The notes under the pieces are model-generated. The model had not been told where the DNA came from. It ran no database searches and saw only the letters and a program-made list of their open reading frames with translations. From Microbispora siamensis (lineage in GTDB: Bacteria; Actinomycetota; Actinomycetes; Streptosporangiales; Streptosporangiaceae): DNA of 49,419 nt. The DNA lies in assembly GCF_016863095.1 (NCBI RefSeq), contig NZ_BOOF01000064.1:1-49419 (forward strand). The letters are read 5' to 3'. The first letter of the stretch is position 1; every line of letters begins with the position of its first letter. The position numbers and the translations under genes are program-made. Positions 7,852 through 16,175 of this stretch are shown here, piece after piece.

Positions 7852-9630
7852 ATGCGACCACGCACGTTGCTGCGCGCCGCCGTGGCTCTGATCGCCACCG
7901 CCACCGCGACGCTCGGCCTCACCGCGACCCAGACCGCCACCGCGCAGGCGGCGACCACACGGGCGACCGCCGCACAGGCGGCGGCAGCCCTGCCCGCGCA
8001 CGTGTTCGCGCCGTACTTCGAGGCGTGGACCGGCGAGGACCCCGCGACGCTCTCCCAGCAGTCCGGGGCGAAGTATCTGTCCATGGCGTTCCTCCAGGCC
8101 GCGACGAAGGGCTCGTGCACGGCCTACTGGAACGGCGACACCGGCATGCCGATCGCCTCCTCGACGTTCGGCGCGTCGATCACGAAGATCCGGAACGCCG
8201 GCGGTGACGTCATCCCGTCCTTCGGCGGTTACACGGCGACCAACACCGGCACCGAGATCGCCGACAGCTGCACCAACGTCAACTCGATCGCGGCCGTCTT
8301 CCAGAGCGTGATCAACACGTACGGGGTTACCCGGATCGACCTCGACATCGAGGACAACTCGCTGAACAACAGCGCCGGGATCGACCGCCGCAACAAGGCG
8401 ATCAAGCTGACCGAGGACTGGGCCGCCGCCAACGGCAAGACCGTCCAGTTCTCGTACACGCTGCCGACGACCACCCACGGCCTCGCCGACAGCGGCCTGG
8501 CCGTGCTGCGGAACGCCAAGACCAACAACGCCAGGATCGACGTCGTCAACATCATGACGTTCGACTACTACGACGGCGCCAGTCACAACATGGCGACCGA
8601 CACCCAGACCGCGGCGACCGGGCTCCACGACCAGCTCGCCGCCCTCTACCCGGACAAGACGTCCGACCAGGTCTGGAACATGATCGGCGTCACCGAGATG
8701 ATCGGCATCGACGACTACGGCCCGGCCGAGACGTTCCGCACCGCGGACGCCGCGCCCGTGCTGAACTGGGCCACCGGCAAGGGCCTCGCGATGATCTCGT
8801 TCTGGGCGCTCCAGCGCGACAACGGCGGCTGCCCCGGCACCGGCGGTTCGGACAGCTGCTCGGGCATCGAACAGAGCACCTGGTTCTTCAGCCAGACGTT
8901 CGCCCCGTTCTCCGGGGGCGGCCAGCAGCCCCCGGACAACGACTTCTCGATCTCCGTGTCGCCCTCGTCCGGCTCTGTCGACCCCGGCGGGACGGCGACG
9001 GCCACCGTGAGCACCGCGGTGACCAACGGCGACGCGCAGACCGTCAATCTCACCACCGCCGGGGCGCCCTCCGGGGTGACCGCGACGCTCAACCCCGCCT
9101 CCGTCACGGCCGGCGCTAGCTCGACGCTGACCCTGGCGACCACCTCGGCCGTCCAGCCGGGCACGTACCCGATCACCGTCACCGGCACCTCACCGTCCGG
9201 AAGCCACACCACGACCTTCAACCTGAAGATCAACGGGTCGTCCGGCGGCGGTACGGTCGTCAACCCCGGCTTCGAGTCCGGCGGCCTCAGCCCGTGGGTC
9301 TGCCAGCCGGGCAGCACGGTCGTCGGCACTCCGGCGCACTCCGGGTCGCACGCCCTGCAGGTCACCCCGACGCAGAGCCAGAACGGCCAGTGCACCCAGT
9401 CGCTGACGCTCGAGCCCAACCACCGGTACACGCTGAAGGCCTGGGTGCAGGGCAACTTCGCCTTCCTCGGCGTGTCCGGCGGCGCGACCGGCTCCACCTG
9501 GGCCTCGTCGGGCGGCTGGAAGGAACTGTCCCTGTCCTTCACCACCGGCTCGTCCGGCGCCGTGACCGTCTACGTCAACGGCTGGTACGGCCAGGGCAAC
9601 GTCTACGCCGACGACTTCTCCATCGCCTGA
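7852..9630 (+). CDS. Secreted GH18 chitinase with Ig-like domain and C-terminal carbohydrate-binding module
   Basis: 592 aa. The ATG at 7852 follows SD AGGAG and opens a signal peptide (MRPRTLLRAAVALIATATAT...AQA). The catalytic domain (~45-345) starts VFAPYFEAW and carries TRIDLDIED. E167, D165 and D163 keep the DxDxE core, but the first Asp of DxxDxDxE is Thr160. An Ig-like domain follows (~362-460, FSISVSPSSGSVDPGG), then a carbohydrate-binding module (~470-592, VNPGFESGGLSPWVC...WYGQGNVYADDFSIA) clearly homologous to the N-terminal module of the preceding chitinase. Role: extracellular chitin degradation, probably complementary to chitinase 1. The Asp-to-Thr change occurs in some active GH18 subgroups, so activity is still expected. 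Confidence 0.92.
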   Translation: MRPRTLLRAAVALIATATATLGLTATQTATAQAATTRATAAQAAAALPAHVFAPYFEAWTGEDPATLSQQSGAKYLSMAFLQAATKGSCTAYWNGDTGMPIASSTFGASITKIRNAGGDVIPSFGGYTATNTGTEIADSCTNVNSIAAVFQSVINTYGVTRIDLDIEDNSLNNSAGIDRRNKAIKLTEDWAAANGKTVQFSYTLPTTTHGLADSGLAVLRNAKTNNARIDVVNIMTFDYYDGASHNMATDTQTAATGLHDQLAALYPDKTSDQVWNMIGVTEMIGIDDYGPAETFRTADAAPVLNWATGKGLAMISFWALQRDNGGCPGTGGSDSCSGIEQSTWFFSQTFAPFSGGGQQPPDNDFSISVSPSSGSVDPGGTATATVSTAVTNGDAQTVNLTTAGAPSGVTATLNPASVTAGASSTLTLATTSAVQPGTYPITVTGTSPSGSHTTTFNLKINGSSGGGTVVNPGFESGGLSPWVCQPGSTVVGTPAHSGSHALQVTPTQSQNGQCTQSLTLEPNHRYTLKAWVQGNFAFLGVSGGATGSTWASSGGWKELSLSFTTGSSGAVTVYVNGWYGQGNVYADDFSIA

Positions 9631-9652
9631 TCGGCAGGCGTCGATCTCGCGG

Positions 9653-9707
9653 CGGCCGCCGTACTCCGTTCGAACCGTACTCCTTTCGAAACAGAGTGCG
9701 GCGGCCG
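9653..9707 (+). terminator. Terminator after chitinase 2
   Basis: Arms 9653-9666 and 9694-9707 (CGGCCGCCGTACTC versus GAGTGCGGCGGCCG) pair at 13 of 14 positions plus one G-U. The 27-nt loop contains TTCGAA twice. It starts 22 nt after the stop codon. Confidence 0.6.
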
Positions 9708-9889
9708 GGCGGTGACCTCGATCACCTCCGCCCGGCCTCCCGATCGTGAGCGTTGCGAGGCGCGATCCGGTGGAACTCCGTCTGCGCCACGCTCGACCGC
9801 ACAGCCGCACGCCCGGGGGTACGCAGATCGCCACTCGGCAGGGGTGTAATAAAGTGGCCGCCACGTCCAGCGGGGCGAGGAGCGAGGCC

Positions 9890-10498
9890 ATGCAACATGT
9901 GCTGACGCCGAAGGGGCGGGCGACCCGGGCGCGGATCGTCGAGGGTGCCGCCGAGGTCCTCCGGGAGAAGGGGGTCGCCGACGTCACCCTGGACGACATC
10001 CGATCGCGAACCGGCACGAGCAAGAGCCAGCTCTTCCACTACTTCCCGGAAGGCAAGGACGCCTTGCTGCTCGCGGTCGCGCAGTACGAGGCGGACCAGG
10101 CACTGAACGAGCAGCTGCCGCAGCTGCGCCGGCTCGATTCCTGGGACGCCTGGTACCGCTGGCGGGACACCCTCGTGGAGCGCTACGAGTCGCAGGGCGA
10201 CCAGTGCCCGCTGTATTCGCTGTTCCTGCAGGTGGGACGCACCACGCCAGGCGCACGGGCGATCGTCGCCGAGTTCATGAGACGCTGGCAGCAGAGTCTG
10301 GCCGGCGGAGTCAGGGCGTTGCAGCGAAATGGCCTGCTCCCCATGTCCGTCGACGCCGACGAGAGCGCCGCCGCGCTGCTCACCGCCATCCAGGGAGGCG
10401 TGGCGATCATGCTGTCCACCGGGGAGTCCACCCATCTGCGCGCCGCGCTCGACTGGTGGATCACGCGGTTGCGGGCGGCGATCCCCGTGGCCGACTGA
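9890..10498 (+). CDS. TetR-family repressor next to a quinone oxidoreductase
   Basis: 202 aa. The ATG at 9890 is preceded by a GAGG-rich SD; upstream in-frame codons would add a sequence with no TetR character. Residues ~8-55 are a TetR helix-turn-helix (ATRARIVEGAAEVLREKG...TLDDIRSRTGTSKSQLFHYF); the rest is a ligand-binding helical domain of the LmrA/YxaF kind (inferred). It converges on the quinone oxidoreductase gene, whose upstream region has a matching palindrome at 11570-11585, so this oxidoreductase, and perhaps the regulator itself, are the likely targets. The ligand is unknown; such pairs often respond to quinones or other electrophiles. Confidence 0.88.
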   Translation: MQHVLTPKGRATRARIVEGAAEVLREKGVADVTLDDIRSRTGTSKSQLFHYFPEGKDALLLAVAQYEADQALNEQLPQLRRLDSWDAWYRWRDTLVERYESQGDQCPLYSLFLQVGRTTPGARAIVAEFMRRWQQSLAGGVRALQRNGLLPMSVDADESAAALLTAIQGGVAIMLSTGESTHLRAALDWWITRLRAAIPVAD

Positions 10499-10524
10499 CC
10501 CTCGCGTACGGCCGGGTCATCCGT

Positions 10525-11487
10525 TCAGGGCAGGAGCAGCAGTTTCCCCACGGTGCGGCGGGATTCGAGGTCCGCGTGCGCCCGCGCCGCGTCCGCGAGA
10601 GCGTAGCGCCCGCCGACGATCGGCCTGATCAGCCCCTTCCTGACGAAGTCGAACACCTCCGCCGTACGCGTGAGAAGCGCCTCCCGGGTCGGCACGTGAT
10701 CGCGGACGAGCGGATGGGACAACAGGATGCTGTTGGGCAGTTCCGTCGGGGTGAGCGAGGGGACGCCCATGAGGGGGCCGTAGTAGGCGTGCACACCGTG
10801 TCGGCGCAGGGCCGACTGCGACGACCGGAACGTCGGCGTTCCCCCGCCGTCGTACACCACGTGCGCGCCCTCGCCGCCGGTCAGTTCCCGCACTCGATCC
10901 TCGAAGCCGCCGCCGCTGGAGACGATGACGTGGTCGGCTCCGGCCTCCTTCGCGACCGGCGTCTTCTCCTCCTGCGAGACCAGGCCGATGACGACGCCGC
11001 CCCTCGCCTTGACCATCTGGGTCACCATGAGCCCCACTCCTCCGGCGGCGGCGTGCACCACCGCCGTGTCGCCCGGCTTGATCGGGTAGGTCTCGGTGGT
11101 GAGGTGGTTGGCGGTGAGTCCCTGCATCATCACCGACGCCGCCGTCTCGTCGTCCACGTCTTCGGGAACACGCACCAGCGACTCCGCCGGGATGGCGATC
11201 TGCTGCGCGTAGCTGCCCCGGTGGTAATACCAGGCAACCCTGTCACCGATGGTGAAATCCCGTACGCCGTCGCCGAGGGCGGTGACGTACCCCATGCCCT
11301 CGATTCCCAGGATCGCGGGAAGGGTCCAGCCGGGAGCCGGCCCCGTCCGTACGCCGACATCCATGTAGTTCACCCCGGCCACGCCGAGCCGGACGAGCAC
11401 CTCTCCCTGCCGAGGCGTGGGATCGGGCAATTCGGTCCAGTGCATGACCTCGGCACCGCCGTACTCGCTGATACGAATCGCATGCAT
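10525..11487 (-). CDS. Zinc-less NAD(P)H:quinone oxidoreductase (MDR family)
   Basis: 320 aa, a typical QOR length. The N-terminal GroES-like part (MHAIRISEYGGAEVM, GEVLVRLGVAGVNYMDV) is followed by a Rossmann domain with AAAGGVG near the middle. The structural-zinc cysteines of alcohol dehydrogenases are absent, fitting the quinone-reductase branch. It reduces quinones or enones with NADPH in the cytosol. It converges on the TetR gene. A TetR-type palindrome lies 83 nt upstream of the start. A P450 gene lies upstream on the same strand, about 150 nt away, and probably has separate transcription. Confidence 0.9.
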   Translation of the reverse strand: MHAIRISEYGGAEVMHWTELPDPTPRQGEVLVRLGVAGVNYMDVGVRTGPAPGWTLPAILGIEGMGYVTALGDGVRDFTIGDRVAWYYHRGSYAQQIAIPAESLVRVPEDVDDETAASVMMQGLTANHLTTETYPIKPGDTAVVHAAAGGVGLMVTQMVKARGGVVIGLVSQEEKTPVAKEAGADHVIVSSGGGFEDRVRELTGGEGAHVVYDGGGTPTFRSSQSALRRHGVHAYYGPLMGVPSLTPTELPNSILLSHPLVRDHVPTREALLTRTAEVFDFVRKGLIRPIVGGRYALADAARAHADLESRRTVGKLLLLP

Positions 11488-11569
11488 GGGAAACTCCAGT
11501 CTCTCGTCGCCATGCGTGACACCGTCCGGCCTCGGGGGGCCGGGCGGTCACAAGCTAACGAGCGAAAAA

Positions 11570-11585
11570 TGGACCAGCAAGTCCA
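11570..11585. promoter_or_regulatory. TetR-type operator before the quinone oxidoreductase
   Basis: TGGAC-cagcaa-GTCCA, a perfect 5-6-5 inverted repeat flanked by A runs, in the only plausible promoter region of the gene starting at 11487. TetR proteins of the LmrA/YxaF group bind sites of this spacing. Assigning it to the TetR at 9890 is inference from proximity. Confidence 0.5.
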
Positions 11586-11640
11586 AAAAGTGGCGGCGGC
11601 TACTCCGGCGTCCGGCACCGCGGGTGGAGGCCCGTCAGCG

Positions 11641-12879
11641 TCATCCAGCCGAGGTGACGTGCATGGCGACCGGCCGCAGGACCAGGCCGTCGCTCCACGT
11701 CACCGACTCGGGCGAGGTGGTCAGGCGGAGGGCGGGCCGCCGGGTGACCAGGGCTCTGATCGCCTCGGTGAGCTCGACCCTGGCGAGACTGGCGGCCAGG
11801 CAGCGGTGCGGACCGTAACCGAACGCGACATGCGGGTTGGGGGGATGGCCGGTGAAACGGTGGATGTCGAACCGGCCGGGCTCGGGGAACGCCTGCGGGT
11901 CGTGGTTGGCCGCGTTCAGGTTCGGCATGACGACCGTCCCCGCCCTCAGCGAGCCACTGGGCAGGTCGGTGTCCTCCGTGATACGGCGCATGAAGGCGCT
12001 GGCCGGCGGCCCGTCGTAGCGAAGGATCTCCTCGACCGCGGTAGCCGTCAGGGCCGGGTCCGCGACCAACTCGTCCCACTGGCTCCGGTGGAGGAGCAAC
12101 CGGAATACGCCACGGGCGATCATCGAGGCTGTCGTCTCGTAACCGGCGGTGATCAAAGAGAAGACTGTGTTGACGAGTTCGCCCTCCGACAGCCGGTCGC
12201 CGGAATCCCTGGCCTGGATGAGCAGGTCGATGAGGTCCTCGCCGGGGGAGAGGCGATGCTGGGCGACCAGCTCGGCGGCATAGGCCATGAAGTCGGCATG
12301 GCCCTCGTAACGCGCCTGCTCGGTGGCCGTGGAGGTGGTGAGGAACATATCCGTCCACCGGACGAACTGCTCGTAGTGGTCCATCGGCACGCCGAGCATC
12401 TCGCAGATGACATGGGCCGGTAGCCGCAGCGCGTATCCCTGGACCAGGTCGAAGCGGTCGCCCAGGCCGTCGAGGAGTTCCTGGGCGATCCTCGCGATGC
12501 GGGGACGCCACGGTTCGATCTGGCGCGGGGTGAAGGTGCCCTGCATGATCCGGCGGTAGCGCGTGTGCTCCGGCGGATCCTGATTGACCAGCGCGTCCGG
12601 GTCGTCGTCGATGCCGACGCCGCTCACGAACCGCGGCAACCCGGGAAGGCGTAGATTGCGGCTGGACGTGGGCGAGGCCAGCAGGGCGCGGACGTCCTCG
12701 TACCGGACGGCCATCGGGACGCGGTCGCCGCTGGGCATGGTCGCCGGCTCCAGCGGTCCCGACTCGCGCCTGCGGGCGAACTCCGGTGGTGGCGTGGCAA
12801 GTGGCCCCGGCACTACATCCGGCCCGATATGCGGCCCGATGTTGGGCGCAGTCCCGTTCGAATCCGGCTCGCTGGTCAC
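11641..12879 (-). CDS. Cytochrome P450
   Basis: 412 aa, standard for a soluble bacterial P450. Landmarks: I-helix AGYETT, K-helix ExxR in EEILRYDG, and heme-binding FGYGPHRC with C360 as thiolate ligand. HTRYR in the C-helix region also fits. It is probably a CYP105/107-like hydroxylase of a hydrophobic small molecule, but the substrate cannot be read from sequence. No ferredoxin or reductase gene is adjacent, so redox partners must come from elsewhere. The ~180 nt upstream (12880-13057) holds no supported gene. Confidence 0.93.
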   Translation of the reverse strand: MTSEPDSNGTAPNIGPHIGPDVVPGPLATPPPEFARRRESGPLEPATMPSGDRVPMAVRYEDVRALLASPTSSRNLRLPGLPRFVSGVGIDDDPDALVNQDPPEHTRYRRIMQGTFTPRQIEPWRPRIARIAQELLDGLGDRFDLVQGYALRLPAHVICEMLGVPMDHYEQFVRWTDMFLTTSTATEQARYEGHADFMAYAAELVAQHRLSPGEDLIDLLIQARDSGDRLSEGELVNTVFSLITAGYETTASMIARGVFRLLLHRSQWDELVADPALTATAVEEILRYDGPPASAFMRRITEDTDLPSGSLRAGTVVMPNLNAANHDPQAFPEPGRFDIHRFTGHPPNPHVAFGYGPHRCLAASLARVELTEAIRALVTRRPALRLTTSPESVTWSDGLVLRPVAMHVTSAG

Positions 12880-13057
12880 TGCAACCCCTTCCGCTTCGGG
12901 GCGCCCGGGGGACGGCCTACGCGGAACGTACGAAATGGCGCACCCTCCGTCAACAGGCGAATCAGGTCGACTCGCGGCACCCGACCAATCCGCAGCACGA
13001 CACCCAGGTGCGGCTGTGCGGGTGCCACTCCGGCGGCATGAACGAGGGGATCGCTCC

Positions 13058-14701
13058 TCAGAGGAAGTAGAGGCGGTTCAGCGAGACGGAGTCGGACGGT
13101 CCGGACTCGACGGGCTCGCCGTCGAGCGAGACGCGGCCGTGCCGATCGACGTCCACGTGGCCGAGGCGGGTGTTGCGGACCATGGAGGCGGGACCGATGC
13201 CGCGGGTGCCGCGCACGCCGACCCGGCGCCTGCGGGTGGGCAGGCGGTCGCCGGACGCGGCGGCCTGCGCCACGAAGGCGACCGACAGGTCGGCGGCGGT
13301 AGCGCCGTGCGCGCCGAACTGCGGACCGAGCACGAGCGGCTCGCAGGTGTCGGTGGAGGCGTTCGGGTCGCCGGTCACGCCGTAGGCGGGGAAGCCCGCC
13401 TTCAGCACGAGTTGCGGCTTGGCGCCGAAATAGGCCGGTTGCCACAGGACGATGTCGGCGAGCTTGCCCACCTCCAGCGTGCCGACCTCGTGCGACAGGC
13501 CGTGCGCGATGGCGGGGTTGACGGTGAGCTTGGCCAGGTAGCGCAGGACGCGCTCGTTGTCGTGCCGTCCGGGGGCGCCCCGCTCTGCCTTCATCTTCCC
13601 GGCCATGGCGAAGGTGCGCCTGACGGTCTCGCCGGCCCGGCCCATGCCCTGCGCGTCGGACGAGGTGATGCCGATGACGCCCAGGTCGTGCAGGACGTCC
13701 TCGGCGCCCATGGTCCCCGCCCTGATCCGGTCGCGGGCCAGCGCGGCGTCGCCGGGAAGTTCGGGCTTGAGACCGTGCACCGAGACGATCATCCCGTGGT
13801 GCTCGGCGATGGCGTCCCGGCCGAACGGCAGCGTCGGGTTGGTGGACGAGCCGATCACGTTGGGCACCCCGGCCAGCTTGAGCACGTTCGGCACGTGCCC
13901 GCCGCCGCAGCCTTCGATGTGGAACGCGTGGATCGTCCTTCCCGAGAGCACGGCCAGGGTGTCCTCCACCGACAGGCACTCGTTGAGCCCGTCGGTGTGC
14001 AGGGCCACCTGCACGTCGTACTCCTCGGCGACGGTCAGGGCGGTGTCCAGGGCGCGGGTGTGGGCTCCCATGTCCTCGTGCACCTTGAAGCCCGAGGCGC
14101 CGCCCTCGACCAGCGCCTCGACCAGGGGCGCGGGGTGGGAGGAGGAGCCGCGGGCCAGGAAGCCGATGTTGACCGGCCAGGCGTCGAAGGCGTTGAACGC
14201 GTGCCGCAGCGCCCACGGCGAGTTCACCCCGACCCCCCACACTGGGCCGAACTCCTGCCCGATGATCGTCGTCACGCCGGAGGCCAGCGACGCCTCCATG
14301 ATCCGGGGCGACAGCAGGTGCACGTGCGTGTCGATCGCCCCGGCGGTCGCGATGAGGCCCTCGCCGGGCACGATCGTGGTCCCGGTGCCCACCACCACGT
14401 CGACGCCGTCCAGCGTGTCGGGGTTGCCGGCGCGGCCGATCGCGTGGATCCGCCCCTCGCGGACGCCGATCGAGGCGCTGCGCACCCCGAGGACCGGGTC
14501 CAGGATCAGCACGTTGCTGATCACCAGGTCGCAGGTCTCCCGTACGGAGGCGGCCTTCAGGTGCAGCCCGTCCCTCGCGGTCTTGCCGAACCCGGCCAGG
14601 AACTCCTCGCCCCGCTTCTGCGAGTCGTGCTCGACCTCCACCACCAGGCCCGAGTCGCCGAGCCGCAGCCGGTCGCCCTCGCGGTAGCCGTACGTACTCA
14701 T
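13058..14701 (-). CDS. ureC: Urease alpha subunit-like amidohydrolase
   Basis: 547 aa from the ATG at 14701, which overlaps the stop of ureAB (ATGA); an upstream in-frame start is less likely. The nickel site is intact: HVH in DTHVHLL, the carbamylated Lys of SGFKVHED, His of VALHTDGLNE, His of GGGHVPN, and Asp of SSDAQGM. The mobile-flap segment, normally MVCHHL, reads VSVHGL (codons near 13769-13783): the flap Cys is Val and the second His is Gly, while the catalytic first His remains. The accessory genes ureD/E/F/G are not in this window. It is a divergent, orphan urease; urea hydrolysis is possible, another amide substrate cannot be excluded. Confidence 0.88.
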   Translation of the reverse strand: MSTYGYREGDRLRLGDSGLVVEVEHDSQKRGEEFLAGFGKTARDGLHLKAASVRETCDLVISNVLILDPVLGVRSASIGVREGRIHAIGRAGNPDTLDGVDVVVGTGTTIVPGEGLIATAGAIDTHVHLLSPRIMEASLASGVTTIIGQEFGPVWGVGVNSPWALRHAFNAFDAWPVNIGFLARGSSSHPAPLVEALVEGGASGFKVHEDMGAHTRALDTALTVAEEYDVQVALHTDGLNECLSVEDTLAVLSGRTIHAFHIEGCGGGHVPNVLKLAGVPNVIGSSTNPTLPFGRDAIAEHHGMIVSVHGLKPELPGDAALARDRIRAGTMGAEDVLHDLGVIGITSSDAQGMGRAGETVRRTFAMAGKMKAERGAPGRHDNERVLRYLAKLTVNPAIAHGLSHEVGTLEVGKLADIVLWQPAYFGAKPQLVLKAGFPAYGVTGDPNASTDTCEPLVLGPQFGAHGATAADLSVAFVAQAAASGDRLPTRRRRVGVRGTRGIGPASMVRNTRLGHVDVDRHGRVSLDGEPVESGPSDSVSLNRLYFL

Positions 14702-15378
14702 CACGCCCCCAGATATCCGCACGCGCGGGCCCGCTCCATCGCCGCCTCGAACGCGCCCGGCGCGTCCAGCGGCCCGTCCACCAGTCCGGCGAAGCCGACG
14801 GCCACCCGCGCGCCGCCGATCGCGACGAGCGGCACCGTACGGGCGACGCCGGGCTCGAACCGGACCGTCGAGCCCGCGGGCACGGCCAGGCGGCGGCCGT
14901 AGGCGAGGGCGCGGTCGAAGCGCAGCCGCGGGTTGACCTCGAAGAAGTGGAAGTGCGAGGTCACGCTGATCGGCACGGACGCGGTGTTGACCACCTCGAT
15001 CCTGACGGTCTCGGACGCCTCCTCCGGATGGTCGGCCGCGAAGAGCGCGCCCGGGGCGTCGGGGCCCAGCGAGCCGCCGCCGAACGGGTCGGTGACCACC
15101 GCCAGCCGGGAGCCGTCGTCGAACACCGCCTCGACCTGGATCTCGGTCACGACGTCCGGCACGCCGGGCAGCACGTCGTCCGGGCCCAACACGCCGCGGC
15201 CCGCCTCGATCGCCTCGGCGAGCCGGGCGCCTCCGCGGGCCGCCTCGCAGACGGTGTCCGCGATCAGCGCCGTCGCCTCGGGCACGTTGAGCCGCAGGCC
15301 CCTGGCCCGCCGGGAACGGGCCAGCTCGGCCGCCGTGAACAGCAGCAACCGATCCCGCTCAGTGGGCGTAAGTCTCAC
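14701..15378 (-). CDS. ureAB: Fused urease gamma-beta subunit
   Basis: 225 aa, GTG start with SD GGAGGA. Residues ~1-100 match urease gamma (LTPTERDRLLLFTAAELA, LNVPEATALIAD), the remainder urease beta (VVNTASVPISVTSHFHFFEVN, LRFDRALAYGRRLAVPAGSTVRFEPG). Gamma-beta fusion is known in Helicobacter UreA and in some actinomycete ureases. It is the structural partner of the alpha subunit downstream and is co-translated with it. Divergent from a TetR regulator, with a shared 105-nt promoter region containing a strong palindrome. Confidence 0.92.
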   Translation of the reverse strand: MRLTPTERDRLLLFTAAELARSRRARGLRLNVPEATALIADTVCEAARGGARLAEAIEAGRGVLGPDDVLPGVPDVVTEIQVEAVFDDGSRLAVVTDPFGGGSLGPDAPGALFAADHPEEASETVRIEVVNTASVPISVTSHFHFFEVNPRLRFDRALAYGRRLAVPAGSTVRFEPGVARTVPLVAIGGARVAVGFAGLVDGPLDAPGAFEAAMERARACGYLGA

Positions 15379-15422
15379 TCTTCCTCCGGATCGCGTCAGG
15401 GAGCGGCGACAAGGTTTGAACC

Positions 15423-15441
15423 GTACTCAAAGTTTGAGCAC
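15423..15441. promoter_or_regulatory. Palindromic operator between ureAB and tetR
   Basis: GTACTCAAAGTTTGAGCAC: CTCAAA-G-TTTGAG flanked by GT and AC, a near-perfect 19-bp palindrome in the divergent promoter region. A further half-site, TTTGAA at 15415-15420, lies next to it. This is the expected place and symmetry for binding by the adjacent TetR, controlling both genes. Confidence 0.65.
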
Positions 15442-15483
15442 AGGTCTATGTTCGACCGCGAATCAGGACGGGAAGGCGCTACC

Positions 15484-16080
15484 GTGATGCGCATGGTGCG
15501 GGAGTCGAAGATCACCCTTGAGCGCCCCGACATGCGGGCACACGTGCTCAAGGCCGCCCTGCTGGCGATCGAGGAGGTCGGCTTCACGCAGTTGCGCGTC
15601 AAGGACATCGCCGACCGGGCCGGGATGAGCACGAGCCACGTGCTCTACTACTTCGGCAGCCGCGACCGCATCCTCATCTCCACCCTGCTCATGAGCGAGG
15701 CCGACCTCGACGAGCGCCGCGGAGCCGAGCTGGCCCGCCTGGACGCCCGCGCGGCACTGGACCGCCTGGTCGAGCTCTACCTGCCGCGAGGGCGACAGGA
15801 CGTGCGCTGGCGGTTGTGGGCGCAGGTCATCGCCCGGCCGCCCGATGACGAGGAGACCCTGCTCCGGCTCGACGGCTTCTTCCGCTCGTGGGCGGCCGAG
15901 CTGGCCGCCATCGTGCGCAGGCTGTCGGACCTCGGCGCGGAGGCGGCCGAGGACTTCGCCGTCAGGCACTGCCGCCTCATGGACGGCCTCAGCGGCGACG
16001 TCCTGCTCGGCATACCGGGCCACGACGCGCTCTGGGCGAAGGAGACCGTGCTCGCGTCCATGCGCCGCGAGCTCGCCTGA
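15484..16080 (+). CDS. TetR-family regulator of the urease-like operon
   Basis: 198 aa from the GTG at 15484 (GGAAGG 7 nt upstream); ATG at 15487 and ATG at 15448 are alternatives. The helix-turn-helix (~20-65: RAHVLKAALLAIEEVGFTQLRVKDIADRAGMSTSHVLYYFGSR split over two helices) and BetI-like C-terminal domain are clear. It is divergent from ureAB-ureC with a palindrome between, so it probably represses both units and itself. Its ligand is unknown, perhaps a purine- or urea-derived nitrogen compound. Convergent with the IclR gene downstream. Confidence 0.87.
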   Translation: MMRMVRESKITLERPDMRAHVLKAALLAIEEVGFTQLRVKDIADRAGMSTSHVLYYFGSRDRILISTLLMSEADLDERRGAELARLDARAALDRLVELYLPRGRQDVRWRLWAQVIARPPDDEETLLRLDGFFRSWAAELAAIVRRLSDLGAEAAEDFAVRHCRLMDGLSGDVLLGIPGHDALWAKETVLASMRRELA

Positions 16081-16175
16081 CGCCGCGCCGGATCCGGTCC
16101 GGAGCCGAGATCGCGGGGCTGCGGCGGCGTGACGCGTACGGGAGCCTGATCGTGCTCGCCGCGGCAGCCGGCAGT

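Noticed and set aside
12876..13060. Open frames on both strands between the P450 and urease genes
   Set aside because: They are extensions of antisense frames from neighbouring genes, with no start/SD support or motif.
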